A DNA stretch of 20,622 nucleotides, from contig CAXDOZ010000037.1 in NCBI GenBank assembly GCA_963991145.1, positions 1 to 20,622 on the forward strand. Direction: 5' to 3'. Made by a program: the position numbers and the translations under genes. Below the pieces are notes generated by a model. It saw nothing but the letters and a program-made list of their open reading frames with translations, was not told the DNA's origin and made no database searches. Each line of letters opens with the position of its first letter. The first letter of the stretch is position 1. Shown here piece by piece: positions 1-7,145 of this stretch. The stretch is from CAXDOZ01 sp963991145 (GTDB taxonomy: Bacteria; Bacteroidota; Bacteroidia; Chitinophagales; JABDMM01).

Positions 1-122
1 ACAGTGAGAACCTCGGGATTGTATTGGGTTCCTGGGGGATTGGGGGTTTCTTCATCTGAGCAAGCAAAAGCAAGACTTAAAACAATAATAAATAGCGGAA
101 AAATGGATCTAGCGCCTTTCAC
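1..122 (-). CDS. Lipoprotein, N-terminal part only (runs off window)
   Basis: About 40 codons are visible on the minus strand, starting at GTG (120-122). The N-terminus is basic (KGAR), then a hydrophobic stretch ends in LAFAC followed by SDEE, a typical signal peptidase II lipobox with an acidic linker after the lipidated Cys. The product should therefore be a membrane-anchored lipoprotein. The mature part lies beyond the left edge, so no function can be given. The GTG start is chosen because no ATG lies in frame between the upstream in-frame stop and the signal peptide. It lies about 17 bases downstream of the pirin gene's terminator, which suggests its own promoter, but I could not pick one out. 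Confidence 0.6.
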   Translation of the reverse strand, partial: MKGARSIFPLFIIVLSLAFACSDEETPNPPGTQYNPEVLT

Positions 123-138
123 TTAGCTAAATCTCAAT

Positions 139-169
139 AAAAAAGCCGACAGAAAATATCCTATCGGCT
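139..169 (-). terminator. Rho-independent terminator after the pirin gene
   Basis: On the minus strand a 9-bp stem (161-169 with 144-152, including one G-U pair) closes an 8-nt loop and is followed by a T run (139-143). It starts about 22 bases past the pirin stop codon and separates that gene from the lipoprotein gene on the same strand. Confidence 0.75.
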
Positions 170-190
170 ACATTTTAAAAGTAAGATAAA

Positions 191-1060
191 TTAAAACTCC
201 TCAATGAGGACTCCCATCTTACCTTGCTGGTAATCTCGCATGGCTTCCATGATTTCGGTTTGGGTGGTCATCACGAAGGGTCCATAATGAGTCACTTCCT
301 CTTCAAGCGGCTGTCCGCTCAGGAATAAGATCTTGGTTTCCTCCAGAACTTCAATTGGAATTTCCTCGGCTGCACCTCGCAGATAAACCATGTTCAATTT
401 ATCTACCATTCCAAAGCCCTCTATTCTGATCTTACCACTAAGCAAATAGATAAAACCGCTCCAGCCAGCAGGCTTTTTCAAAGTAAGCTTATCGCCTTTT
501 CCTAATCTGCCCATTAAGGCATTTACGGGAAGCTTGGTGTCTACCGGGCCTTTAATTCCATCATAATCACCTGCTACCAACCGCAACTCTCCATTGCCTT
601 TAAAGACAACCGGCTGAGTCTCTTTATCAATTGCCTGATAATGCGGTTGGATCATTTTCTTATCCGCAGGAAGGTTTACCCAAAGTTGGATGATCTCCTG
701 CTCTCCGCCATTTTGAGCCAGCTCCTCGCTGGTGCGTTCACTGTGAATGATTCCCATTCCGGCATCCATCCACTGAACACCTCCTTCCTTTACAATCGAA
801 CTATTGCCACGTGAATCTCTGTGGTGAACATCCCCTTCAAAAATGAATGTCACCGGAGAAAAGCCCCGGTGTGGATGCGGACCAATACCAACATCCTTCG
901 CGCTCCTTCCACCTTTGTGCTCCACATTCGCATGGTGCAACAATAAGAAAGGATCGATCTGATCCACATTTCGCGTTGGAAATGGCTGTCTTACTGGAAA
1001 TCCGCCCATGTCTACCATGTCGGCCGGCATAATCATGAGTACTGGGTTTTGCTTATTCAT
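191..1060 (-). CDS. Pirin family protein
   Basis: This 289-residue protein is of the usual length for bacterial pirins, bicupin proteins that bind iron and in some cases have quercetinase activity or act as redox-sensitive cofactors. The N-terminal cupin carries the metal-site pattern: PHPHRG (His62, His64) and IIHSE (His106, Glu108), which match the His-His-His-Glu ligands of known pirins. The second half (about 170-285) is the conserved C-terminal cupin. An in-frame extension to 1111 exists, but ATG at 1060 (MNKQNPVL) fits family length better. There is no signal peptide, so it is cytoplasmic. An 11-nt palindrome (ACAAC-A-GTTGT, 1066-1076) lies just upstream of the start. The gene is divergent from the metallophosphoesterase and ends at a clear terminator. 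The family is certain from the motifs; the substrate is unknown. Confidence 0.9.
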   Translation of the reverse strand: MNKQNPVLMIMPADMVDMGGFPVRQPFPTRNVDQIDPFLLLHHANVEHKGGRSAKDVGIGPHPHRGFSPVTFIFEGDVHHRDSRGNSSIVKEGGVQWMDAGMGIIHSERTSEELAQNGGEQEIIQLWVNLPADKKMIQPHYQAIDKETQPVVFKGNGELRLVAGDYDGIKGPVDTKLPVNALMGRLGKGDKLTLKKPAGWSGFIYLLSGKIRIEGFGMVDKLNMVYLRGAAEEIPIEVLEETKILFLSGQPLEEEVTHYGPFVMTTQTEIMEAMRDYQQGKMGVLIEEF

Positions 1061-1127
1061 GTTCAAACAACAGTTGTGATTACGGATAAGTTCAGTGAAA
1101 GAGAACCACATAGTTTATGCTCGCTCA

Positions 1128-1144
1128 AATCCGCCCGAAGGGCG
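1128..1144. repeat. Short palindromic hairpin, CCGAAGG-core family
   Basis: AATCCGCCCGAAGGGCG forms a 5-bp stem (CGCCC/GGGCG) around GAA in the pirin/metallophosphoesterase intergenic region. Related sequences with the same CCGAAGG core lie at 4165-4181, 8992-9008, 12945-12960 and 15313-15329, with a degenerate one at 17993-18010. Confidence 0.4.
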
Positions 1145-1207
1145 AGATATAGTTAACATTTACCTAAAGCTATTCTCTTTAAATTGCCATTATTAAATCT
1201 AACAAAC

Positions 1208-3139
1208 ATGCGTTTACCCCTTCTATTCCTCCTGTTAACTCTCTGCTTCTCAATTACTGCTCAAACCACAAATGAGCCATCATTCGAGCATGATGTAGAA
1301 ACAGATGCCAAACCCTGGTCGCACTTAGAATTCAACAATGATCCCTACGAATTCCAATTTGCCATTGTATCAGATAATACAGGTGGTGCTCGTCCGGGAG
1401 TGTTTCACTCAGCAATAATGAAGTTGAATTTGATGCAGCCCGAATTTGTAATGAGTGTTGGCGATCTGATCGAAGGCTATACTGAAGATATGGACCAGGT
1501 AGAGTCTGAATGGGTTGAATTCAATGGATGGATTGAGGAACTCCAAATGCCTTTCTTCTATGTCCCGGGAAACCATGACATAACAAACTCATTAATGCAA
1601 GCAGATTGGGAAGAGCGATACGGGGTTCGTTACTTTTCTTTTGTTTACAAGGATGTGCTTTTCATCATGATGGATACAGATGATGATTTAAACCCGGCCT
1701 GGTATAAGGTTACTGAAGAGCAGGAGAACTATGTATTGAGTGTCTTGGAAAAGCATCGGGATGTGCGTTGGACCCTCTTCTTTATGCATCACCCGCTTTG
1801 GACCCAAGACGATAATGAGCTTTCTGTTATTGAGGAGAAATTAAAAGTCGAAGGACGAGATTACACAATGTTTGCCGGGCATGTCCATCATTATATGGAA
1901 TACGAACGTCAGGGCAATCAATACTATACTTTGGGCACAACAGGAGGTGGAAGTCCTTTGAGAGGACCGCGCTTTGGAGAATTTGATCACGTTACCTGGG
2001 TAACCATGAAAAGAGATGGACCTGTAATGGCAAATCTGGAATTGAGTGGCATTCTCGATATGGATATAAATACTCCGGAGATCCAGGAGCTTTCTGATGC
2101 TTTAACAAATGCCTCCAGCTTCGATGAACTGATACTGACAAATTCTCCTACTGAATTTGAAACAGGAAGAATCCTATTTAGCATTGAAAACACAAGTGAG
2201 AAGCCTGTTGCATATCGTAGTCAATTCTTCCATCATCATCAGCTAATATTAAGTGAATCAGATTTTGAATTTACTGTTGAACCGGGAGGCAGACACCAAA
2301 TTGATGTCGACCTCAATGTAGAAAGTAAAATGGCTTATGAGGATATCGGTTTGCTGAGATTGAATTGGGAAGTTCAATTTGAAGATTCTCCTTATCCCGA
2401 ATTAAAACTGACGGGAACAAATGATATCGAGATAAGACCCACTGAAATCAAGTACCTCGATCCTGTTGAACCAATTTATCTGGATAAATACTCTGCAAGT
2501 GCTGATCACCCATGGGAAGGAATTGAAATGCATTACTCAGATAATGGGGAAGCTGTTTCAGATAATTCTCCAGTTTTCTCAGATCCAATCCAAATTGAAA
2601 AGGGAGACTTAAAACTGGCGATTCAATTGATTGATGAAAATGGGCTAATGAGCGGCATCGAGGAGAAGGAAATACATCAGGTCAAACTCGCTAAAGCAGT
2701 CACTTTAAAAAAGGCAGAAAAAGGATTGGAATACAAAGCCTATTTAGGTGAATGGAACATGCTTCCTGATTTTAGCAAACTAAAACCTTCAGGAGATGGA
2801 TTAGCCAGTAATTTCGGAGTAGAAAGTCTTGCCGACGCTGAAGACAATTACGGTTTAGTATTCAAGGGCTTTGTTCAAATTGAGGAAGAGGGCATCTATA
2901 CATTCTTCACTTATTCAGACGATGGATCAAAGCTTTATATCCATGGAGAAGAAGTAGTGGATAATGATGGAATCCACAGTCCAAAGCTTGAAAGAGGTTA
3001 CTACGCATTAGAGCCCGGCTATCATCCAATTGAGATCCATTATTTCGATAAGGATGATTACGAAAGACTTTGGGTAGGATATCAGGCACCAAGCATGAGT
3101 CGCTTTAAGTCCCTTTCATTTGATTATCTAGCTCACTGA
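1208..3139 (+). CDS. Exported metallophosphoesterase with chitobiase-C-like and PA14 domains
   Basis: This is a 643-residue protein with a Sec signal peptide (MRLPLLFLLLTLCFSITAQ). ATG at 1208 is preferred over 1184 because it puts the signal peptide at the N-terminus. Residues about 48-260 are a calcineurin-like metallophosphoesterase: SDNTGG (56-60, motif I, with Thr where many members have His), GDLIEG (85-90), GNHD (121-124), HH (194-195) and GHVH (224-227). Residues about 425-490 resemble the chitobiase/hexosaminidase C-terminal module (HYSDNGEAVSDNSPVF). Residues about 509-630 are a PA14 domain, a carbohydrate-binding beta-barrel, with YSDDGSKLYI and a WVGY strand. It probably hydrolyses phosphoesters at the cell surface or in the periplasm on glycan-linked substrates; the substrate is inferred only. 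It has no T9SS sorting domain. Its stop overlaps the convergent DUF2490 gene by 7 bases. Confidence 0.88.
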   Translation: MRLPLLFLLLTLCFSITAQTTNEPSFEHDVETDAKPWSHLEFNNDPYEFQFAIVSDNTGGARPGVFHSAIMKLNLMQPEFVMSVGDLIEGYTEDMDQVESEWVEFNGWIEELQMPFFYVPGNHDITNSLMQADWEERYGVRYFSFVYKDVLFIMMDTDDDLNPAWYKVTEEQENYVLSVLEKHRDVRWTLFFMHHPLWTQDDNELSVIEEKLKVEGRDYTMFAGHVHHYMEYERQGNQYYTLGTTGGGSPLRGPRFGEFDHVTWVTMKRDGPVMANLELSGILDMDINTPEIQELSDALTNASSFDELILTNSPTEFETGRILFSIENTSEKPVAYRSQFFHHHQLILSESDFEFTVEPGGRHQIDVDLNVESKMAYEDIGLLRLNWEVQFEDSPYPELKLTGTNDIEIRPTEIKYLDPVEPIYLDKYSASADHPWEGIEMHYSDNGEAVSDNSPVFSDPIQIEKGDLKLAIQLIDENGLMSGIEEKEIHQVKLAKAVTLKKAEKGLEYKAYLGEWNMLPDFSKLKPSGDGLASNFGVESLADAEDNYGLVFKGFVQIEEEGIYTFFTYSDDGSKLYIHGEEVVDNDGIHSPKLERGYYALEPGYHPIEIHYFDKDDYERLWVGYQAPSMSRFKSLSFDYLAH

Positions 3140-3918
3140 TTGAGAGCAGGAATACTTGGCCTGGATTTCCTGGTTGGAATAGTATGAAAGAAAGTGAATC
3201 GAAGAATCTGTCGGTTGAAATAATCATAACCCGAGGTTCTTTGCTGATACCAGTTCATATAGGTAATTCCAAAGGTATACCGTGAAGACAATTTGTAAGA
3301 AAGAGTGACTCCTACCCGATTCTGATCAAATACATTTGCGCCAATATTTGCACTCAATAGATTGATCATTATCTCATCGAAGATGGTGAGTTTTAGATTT
3401 TGAGTTCTGTTTTCTGATTGCCACAAAATAAAATCAGCTCCAAAAGCAAAACGAAAACGCAGAGTTCCATATGCTAACTCAGGTATTGGCTCCCCAAACT
3501 CATCCACCTTTTGAAAGATCCTTTCCTCGAGCCAAAATCGTTGGGTCAGAGAGATCCTGTCACTAAGCTTTTGCTTATGCATCATTTCTTGCTGAAGTCT
3601 CAACTCAAATAAGGCGATGTAATCTTCTGCCTGTGGCTCATGCGGCAGAGTCTGCCAAAAGAGGGTAAGTCCAAATGCTCCAGACCATCCTTTACCAAGG
3701 GATTTCCCCAGATGATTTCTTATTAGAAATTGATGGTGATGCCAGGGGAACATGTATGTGCGTTCTTCAATCTCGGAGCGGAACTGCCAATCTTTTGCCA
3801 TCGGCACCTTCAGGAAATAGCGGAACCACATAAGACGCTGGTTCTCCACCACCTTTTCCTGAGCCATTGAACTAAGACTCAAGCCAATAAGAAAAAGCAA
3901 TATTATTCGCCTGATCAT
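3133..3918 (-). CDS. DUF2490 family outer-membrane protein
   Basis: This 261-residue protein starts with a signal peptide (MIRRIILLFLIGLSLSSMAQ). The mature part is rich in alternating aromatic/polar strands (FRSEIEERTYMFPW, ISLTQRFWLEERIF, RYTFGITYMNWYQQRTSG), as expected of an outer-membrane beta-barrel and of DUF2490, a family common in Bacteroidota with no settled function. It probably sits in the outer membrane. ATG at 3918 is required by the signal peptide. A perfect TAnnTTTG element lies only 4 bases upstream of it, see the separate entry. The gene lies tail-to-tail with the metallophosphoesterase and downstream on the same strand of the SGNH hydrolase gene, 50 bases apart. The family assignment is fairly safe; no role can be stated. 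Confidence 0.8.
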   Translation of the reverse strand: MIRRIILLFLIGLSLSSMAQEKVVENQRLMWFRYFLKVPMAKDWQFRSEIEERTYMFPWHHHQFLIRNHLGKSLGKGWSGAFGLTLFWQTLPHEPQAEDYIALFELRLQQEMMHKQKLSDRISLTQRFWLEERIFQKVDEFGEPIPELAYGTLRFRFAFGADFILWQSENRTQNLKLTIFDEIMINLLSANIGANVFDQNRVGVTLSYKLSSRYTFGITYMNWYQQRTSGYDYFNRQILRFTFFHTIPTRKSRPSIPALNQ

Positions 3919-3922
3919 CGCG

Positions 3923-3930
3923 CAAATGTA
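3923..3930 (-). promoter_or_regulatory. -7 element (TACATTTG) abutting the DUF2490 start
   Basis: The minus strand reads TACATTTG, a full match to the Bacteroidota -7 consensus TAnnTTTG, ending 4 bases before the ATG. No TTG lies at the usual -33 distance. If used, transcription would begin at or next to the start codon. Confidence 0.35.
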
Positions 3931-3968
3931 CGCTTAGCCACTCTAAAGAACTGTGACAATTGGCACTT

Positions 3969-6212
3969 CTACTTTTTCGTAAATTTCTTCACTGCCTGAA
4001 AATCAGAACTACTGATCAATATGAAATACTGACCCACAGGTAATGAAGAGACATCGATCTGCCCTTTAATGGATTCTATTTTCCCGTCAGACATTTCGCG
4101 ACCAATAAGGTCAATTATCTGCCATTCCCCTTTTGCTGCTTCATCCATCAGCTCAATATTTAGGAGGCCTTCGGCCGGATTTGGGAACAGGGTGAATGTG
4201 CTCGATTCGAGGTCCTCAATTCCAACAACCCAATCCACTCTAACACTGTCTCTGGCCTCACAATCAAAGTCGTTGAATGCAGACAAACAAAGCCAAAAAG
4301 TAGTGTTCACTCCTGCAGGTGTAAGGGTTACTCCAGAATCTGAAGTCGAAATCGTATCGCCTGTTAAGCAGTCAATCCAATAATACTCATCAAAGCCAAT
4401 TGGGGCTGCTACAAAATATGGTGTCGGTCCCCAAATCACCTGATCACCACCAAGGTCTGCATCTGCCTCTGAGGCCACAATAGAAACCAACTCTCTTTCA
4501 CTTGAGCAATAGCCTTCGTAATTCACTCCATAGTGATAGTACACACCAACGTTTACTGCTCTTGGAAAGTAGATCTGTCCAAAAGTGTGGGAGATCCCAG
4601 AGCCAGAGATAATTTGTAACTGACCATCATCAGAAATCAATTCGTTACTCACAGCAGAGTAAGCAACACGCTCACCGGCATTCGAACAGAAAAAGTACAA
4701 GCCTAAGGTATCCCCCTGGTTTAGAGCCCTTACAGGCAGATGCACAACTGCATTCGCATCGGTTCCCGGGGACAGAACAGTATCCCTTCCCCAAAGAGTC
4801 CAGGCTCCAGCATTCTGCTCATAAGATTTGTAACTGCCATTGCGAAACATCACTTCAACCTCATAAGTAGATGCATTCTGAAACCTCATCAAAAGGCTGT
4901 CAATAGTCAGATCTTCATCTGCTACCAGATCGAACATCACTCCATTCCAATGACGATCAACAATGAATGGGATTCCATTGAACTCGACATTTGTTAATGG
5001 ACCAGAAACAGCCTGAATGTAGAAAGAGGTATCGGCCTGTAAGGCCAAAAGATCCAACTCATCACCCCCAGAAAAAGGAACCTGAGCATTCATATTCGCA
5101 TACCAAAGGAGAGTGTCACCATTTTCAAAGTCGAGATCATAGGACTCTGAATCGCCGAGACAGATCGTGTCTTCAAGATCGTCAGCCTCCGGCCTTGGAT
5201 CGATCCAGATACTGTATTCAAGAGTGTCATTGCTCCTGGTTGTATCTCCAAAAGTTTGGTTGATCATGCGAACAGTTCTCAATCCCGGGCTCTCAACAGG
5301 CAGGCTCACAAAAACTGAATCCCGGGAGCAAGAAGGCATGGTAGAAATTGTAAACCAGGTATCATCGTATGTACTATCTGGGTCTGAAACTGAAATATTG
5401 ATCGTCCAGCTTACCGGTGTTCCAAGGTTTGCGAAGACACAATAAAAACCAGCCTCATCCTCAAGGCATGTCTCCGTAAAATTTGGGCGAATGCGCTCCA
5501 TCATTAGATCTACTCCCCCATTTACAGAAAGAAAAGAATCCTGAATTCCCTTATCCAAAACCTGATTCATCAAAATTCTATGAGCAGCATCGTTCAGATG
5601 CACATTGTCTCCTGAGTTGTATTGAGGTAGAAGGACATTTGCTGTATCGGCCAAAGGGTCATAGAATTCGATCGCATAATTCCCATAAGTATCAAGAATA
5701 GAATCGTGCACCATATACTGATAGCTGGCATTTGAAGGATTGCCTAAAGGCTGGGTAGTGCAGATATAAATTGGGACTCCATTATTCCAACTTTGATTCC
5801 AGAGTGAATCAAAATTTGACAACTGCTCCCTCATTGGCCACTGACGATCATTGGATGGCAGATTCACGATGATCACATCAGGATTTCGGCTCAGGGCCTC
5901 GGTTATGTTTCTATTGCTATCTACTGCTGGTCGGCCCGCAATTGGCGATACAAACTCATGCGGCATGATCCTGTAAGTCGTGAATCCACCCACTGCAAGA
6001 TTGATCACTTCATTATTTGGATTTAGCTTTTGAAGCTCTTTTCGGTATCTATTCACCCAGGTCGAATCCGATGATGAAGGTCCGGTACCTGCAGCGGTAG
6101 ATGAGCCAAGGATCACAACTCTGAAGCTTTCATTCTGGTAACAGGGGTTTTGGCCAAGGGCCGATATGAATCCTGCGCAAAGCAGAATCAGGAGGAAAAG
6201 GGGGTATTTCAT
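3969..6212 (-). CDS. T9SS-exported SGNH/GDSL hydrolase, multidomain
   Basis: This 747-residue protein has a signal peptide (about 1-21) followed by an SGNH esterase domain (about 30-225). Block I is ILGSSTA (Ser38 nucleophile), block II AVGG (Gly75), block III NLPSND (Asn121) and block V DNVHLND (Asp202, His205), so the full Ser-Gly-Asn-His set is present. Next come beta-sandwich regions: a CARDB-like segment (about 240-340), an Ig/PKD-like segment (about 345-405, TICLGDSESYDL), a longer unnamed beta-rich segment (about 410-560) and another PKD-like segment (about 590-665). The end (about 672-747) is a T9SS type A sorting domain: FTLFPNPAEG, a middle IDLIGRE, and LPVGQYFILISS before a basic tail. 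The protein is thus secreted or attached to the cell surface and probably removes acyl esters from polysaccharide or lipid. The substrate cannot be read from the sequence. Confidence 0.9.
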   Translation of the reverse strand: MKYPLFLLILLCAGFISALGQNPCYQNESFRVVILGSSTAAGTGPSSSDSTWVNRYRKELQKLNPNNEVINLAVGGFTTYRIMPHEFVSPIAGRPAVDSNRNITEALSRNPDVIIVNLPSNDRQWPMREQLSNFDSLWNQSWNNGVPIYICTTQPLGNPSNASYQYMVHDSILDTYGNYAIEFYDPLADTANVLLPQYNSGDNVHLNDAAHRILMNQVLDKGIQDSFLSVNGGVDLMMERIRPNFTETCLEDEAGFYCVFANLGTPVSWTINISVSDPDSTYDDTWFTISTMPSCSRDSVFVSLPVESPGLRTVRMINQTFGDTTRSNDTLEYSIWIDPRPEADDLEDTICLGDSESYDLDFENGDTLLWYANMNAQVPFSGGDELDLLALQADTSFYIQAVSGPLTNVEFNGIPFIVDRHWNGVMFDLVADEDLTIDSLLMRFQNASTYEVEVMFRNGSYKSYEQNAGAWTLWGRDTVLSPGTDANAVVHLPVRALNQGDTLGLYFFCSNAGERVAYSAVSNELISDDGQLQIISGSGISHTFGQIYFPRAVNVGVYYHYGVNYEGYCSSERELVSIVASEADADLGGDQVIWGPTPYFVAAPIGFDEYYWIDCLTGDTISTSDSGVTLTPAGVNTTFWLCLSAFNDFDCEARDSVRVDWVVGIEDLESSTFTLFPNPAEGLLNIELMDEAAKGEWQIIDLIGREMSDGKIESIKGQIDVSSLPVGQYFILISSSDFQAVKKFTKK
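4165..4181 (-). repeat. CCGAAGG-core palindrome inside a coding region
   Basis: On the minus strand this reads AATCCGGCCGAAGGCCT, identical over 17 bases to 15313-15329. Here it encodes NPAEGL in the T9SS sorting domain of the SGNH hydrolase, so chance from common codons cannot be excluded. Confidence 0.3.
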
Positions 6213-6297
6213 AGCTAAAAGATACTAAGCTGTATCCAATTCAAATGTCAGAATGCTGAATCTCATCTTTTGAGATATTCCTTAACTTCCGCTCAGT

Positions 6298-6732
6298 ATG
6301 AAATACAAAGACATCATCACCTCTGAGATCCAGATCGATGCACCAATTCAAAAGGTCTGGTCTATTCTTGAAGATTTTGACAATTATCATAAATGGAATC
6401 ACTTCTGCCCAAAGGCAGAAACGACTAAGCGAATCGGCGATCCTTTTGTGATGACTGTTTACATGAAGAAGGACAAAAAGCCAATTCTTCAAAAGGAGAT
6501 CTTCTCAGATTACGAGCCACCTCATGTTGTAGGTTGGAGTCTGGATTGGGGAATTTGGTTGAAGACACATCGAATCCAGCGTCTTGAGGAAAGAGATGGA
6601 GGAACTTACTATTACACTCAGGATCTTTTCTGGGGATTGCTTACACCGCTTGTGATGTTCCTTTATGAGAAGGATATCCAAATTGGATTTGATGAGGTCG
6701 CACAAAAGTTAAAAGAGGAGTCAGAGAAATAA
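6298..6732 (+). CDS. SRPBCC family protein (polyketide cyclase/START-like fold)
   Basis: This 144-residue soluble protein has the pattern of SRPBCC ligand-binding proteins: an N-terminal strand (TSEIQIDAPIQKVWSILEDF, about 8-27), a Y..W..F (YHKWNHFCP, 30-38), central strands with VVGWSLDWGIW, and a long C-terminal helix (DIQIGFDEVAQKLKEESEK). Members bind hydrophobic ligands in a helix-grip pocket; the ligand here is unknown. There is no signal peptide. Its stop TAA shares one base with the ATG of the next gene (TAATG), so the two are probably translated in a coupled way. It is divergent from the SGNH hydrolase, with 85 bases between the starts. Confidence 0.85.
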   Translation: MKYKDIITSEIQIDAPIQKVWSILEDFDNYHKWNHFCPKAETTKRIGDPFVMTVYMKKDKKPILQKEIFSDYEPPHVVGWSLDWGIWLKTHRIQRLEERDGGTYYYTQDLFWGLLTPLVMFLYEKDIQIGFDEVAQKLKEESEK

Positions 6733-7145
6733 TGCGCAGTTTTTTATTCTTTTTGATTTTGGTCCTCGGCTTCGCCGGATGTAAAAAGCCCGGAGCTAAT
6801 GCCACGCTTGAGAATCAGCTTACTTCAGGAACCTGGCGAGTAAGCAGCTACATTGAAAATGGGGATAATCAAACGGACCTGTTCCTTGGATATGTTTTTG
6901 ATTTTGAGAATGCTGGAAACATTGTCATCCTATTTGAAAGCAATGTAAATGATGGCTCCTGGGTGCGAACAAACACAAGCGATACCGAGCCTCGAATTCG
7001 TTTAAATTTCGGCAATACTGCTCCTCTTCAAAAATTAAACTGGGAGTGGGAAGCTACCATGCGAACAGATGATATCATTCTCTTTCGAAATGTAAATAGT
7101 CAGGGGAATCTCAGTAATAGAAGCCTTACGCTTCAAAGGCGCTAA
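6732..7145 (+). CDS. Small lipoprotein, lipocalin-like
   Basis: This 137-residue protein has a signal peptide MRSFLFFLILVLGFAGC, whose Cys17 would be lipidated, followed by KKPG. The mature part (SGTWRVSSYIENGDNQTD, then YVFDFENAGNI) has the opening pattern of small Bacteroidota lipocalin-like lipoproteins, which begin with a G-x-W strand and continue as a beta-barrel. No enzyme motif is present. It is coupled to the SRPBCC gene by a TAATG overlap, so one cytoplasmic and one membrane-anchored ligand-binding protein are made together; a shared ligand is speculation. Its stop overlaps the convergent sulfatase gene by 4 bases, leaving no room for a terminator of its own. Confidence 0.75.
   Translation: MRSFLFFLILVLGFAGCKKPGANATLENQLTSGTWRVSSYIENGDNQTDLFLGYVFDFENAGNIVILFESNVNDGSWVRTNTSDTEPRIRLNFGNTAPLQKLNWEWEATMRTDDIILFRNVNSQGNLSNRSLTLQRR

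Noticed and set aside
1066..1076. ACAACAGTTGT palindrome ahead of the pirin gene as an operator
   Set aside because: Only 5 bp per arm with no promoter recognised nearby; mentioned in the gene entry but not called.
1061..1111. Longer pirin start at 1111
   Set aside because: The added 17 residues do not resemble pirin N-termini, and the 1060 start matches family length.
6260..6276. Dyad ATCTCA-N5-TGAGAT between the SGNH hydrolase and SRPBCC genes
   Set aside because: It is a 6-bp imperfect context dyad with no promoter element around it; too weak to call an operator.
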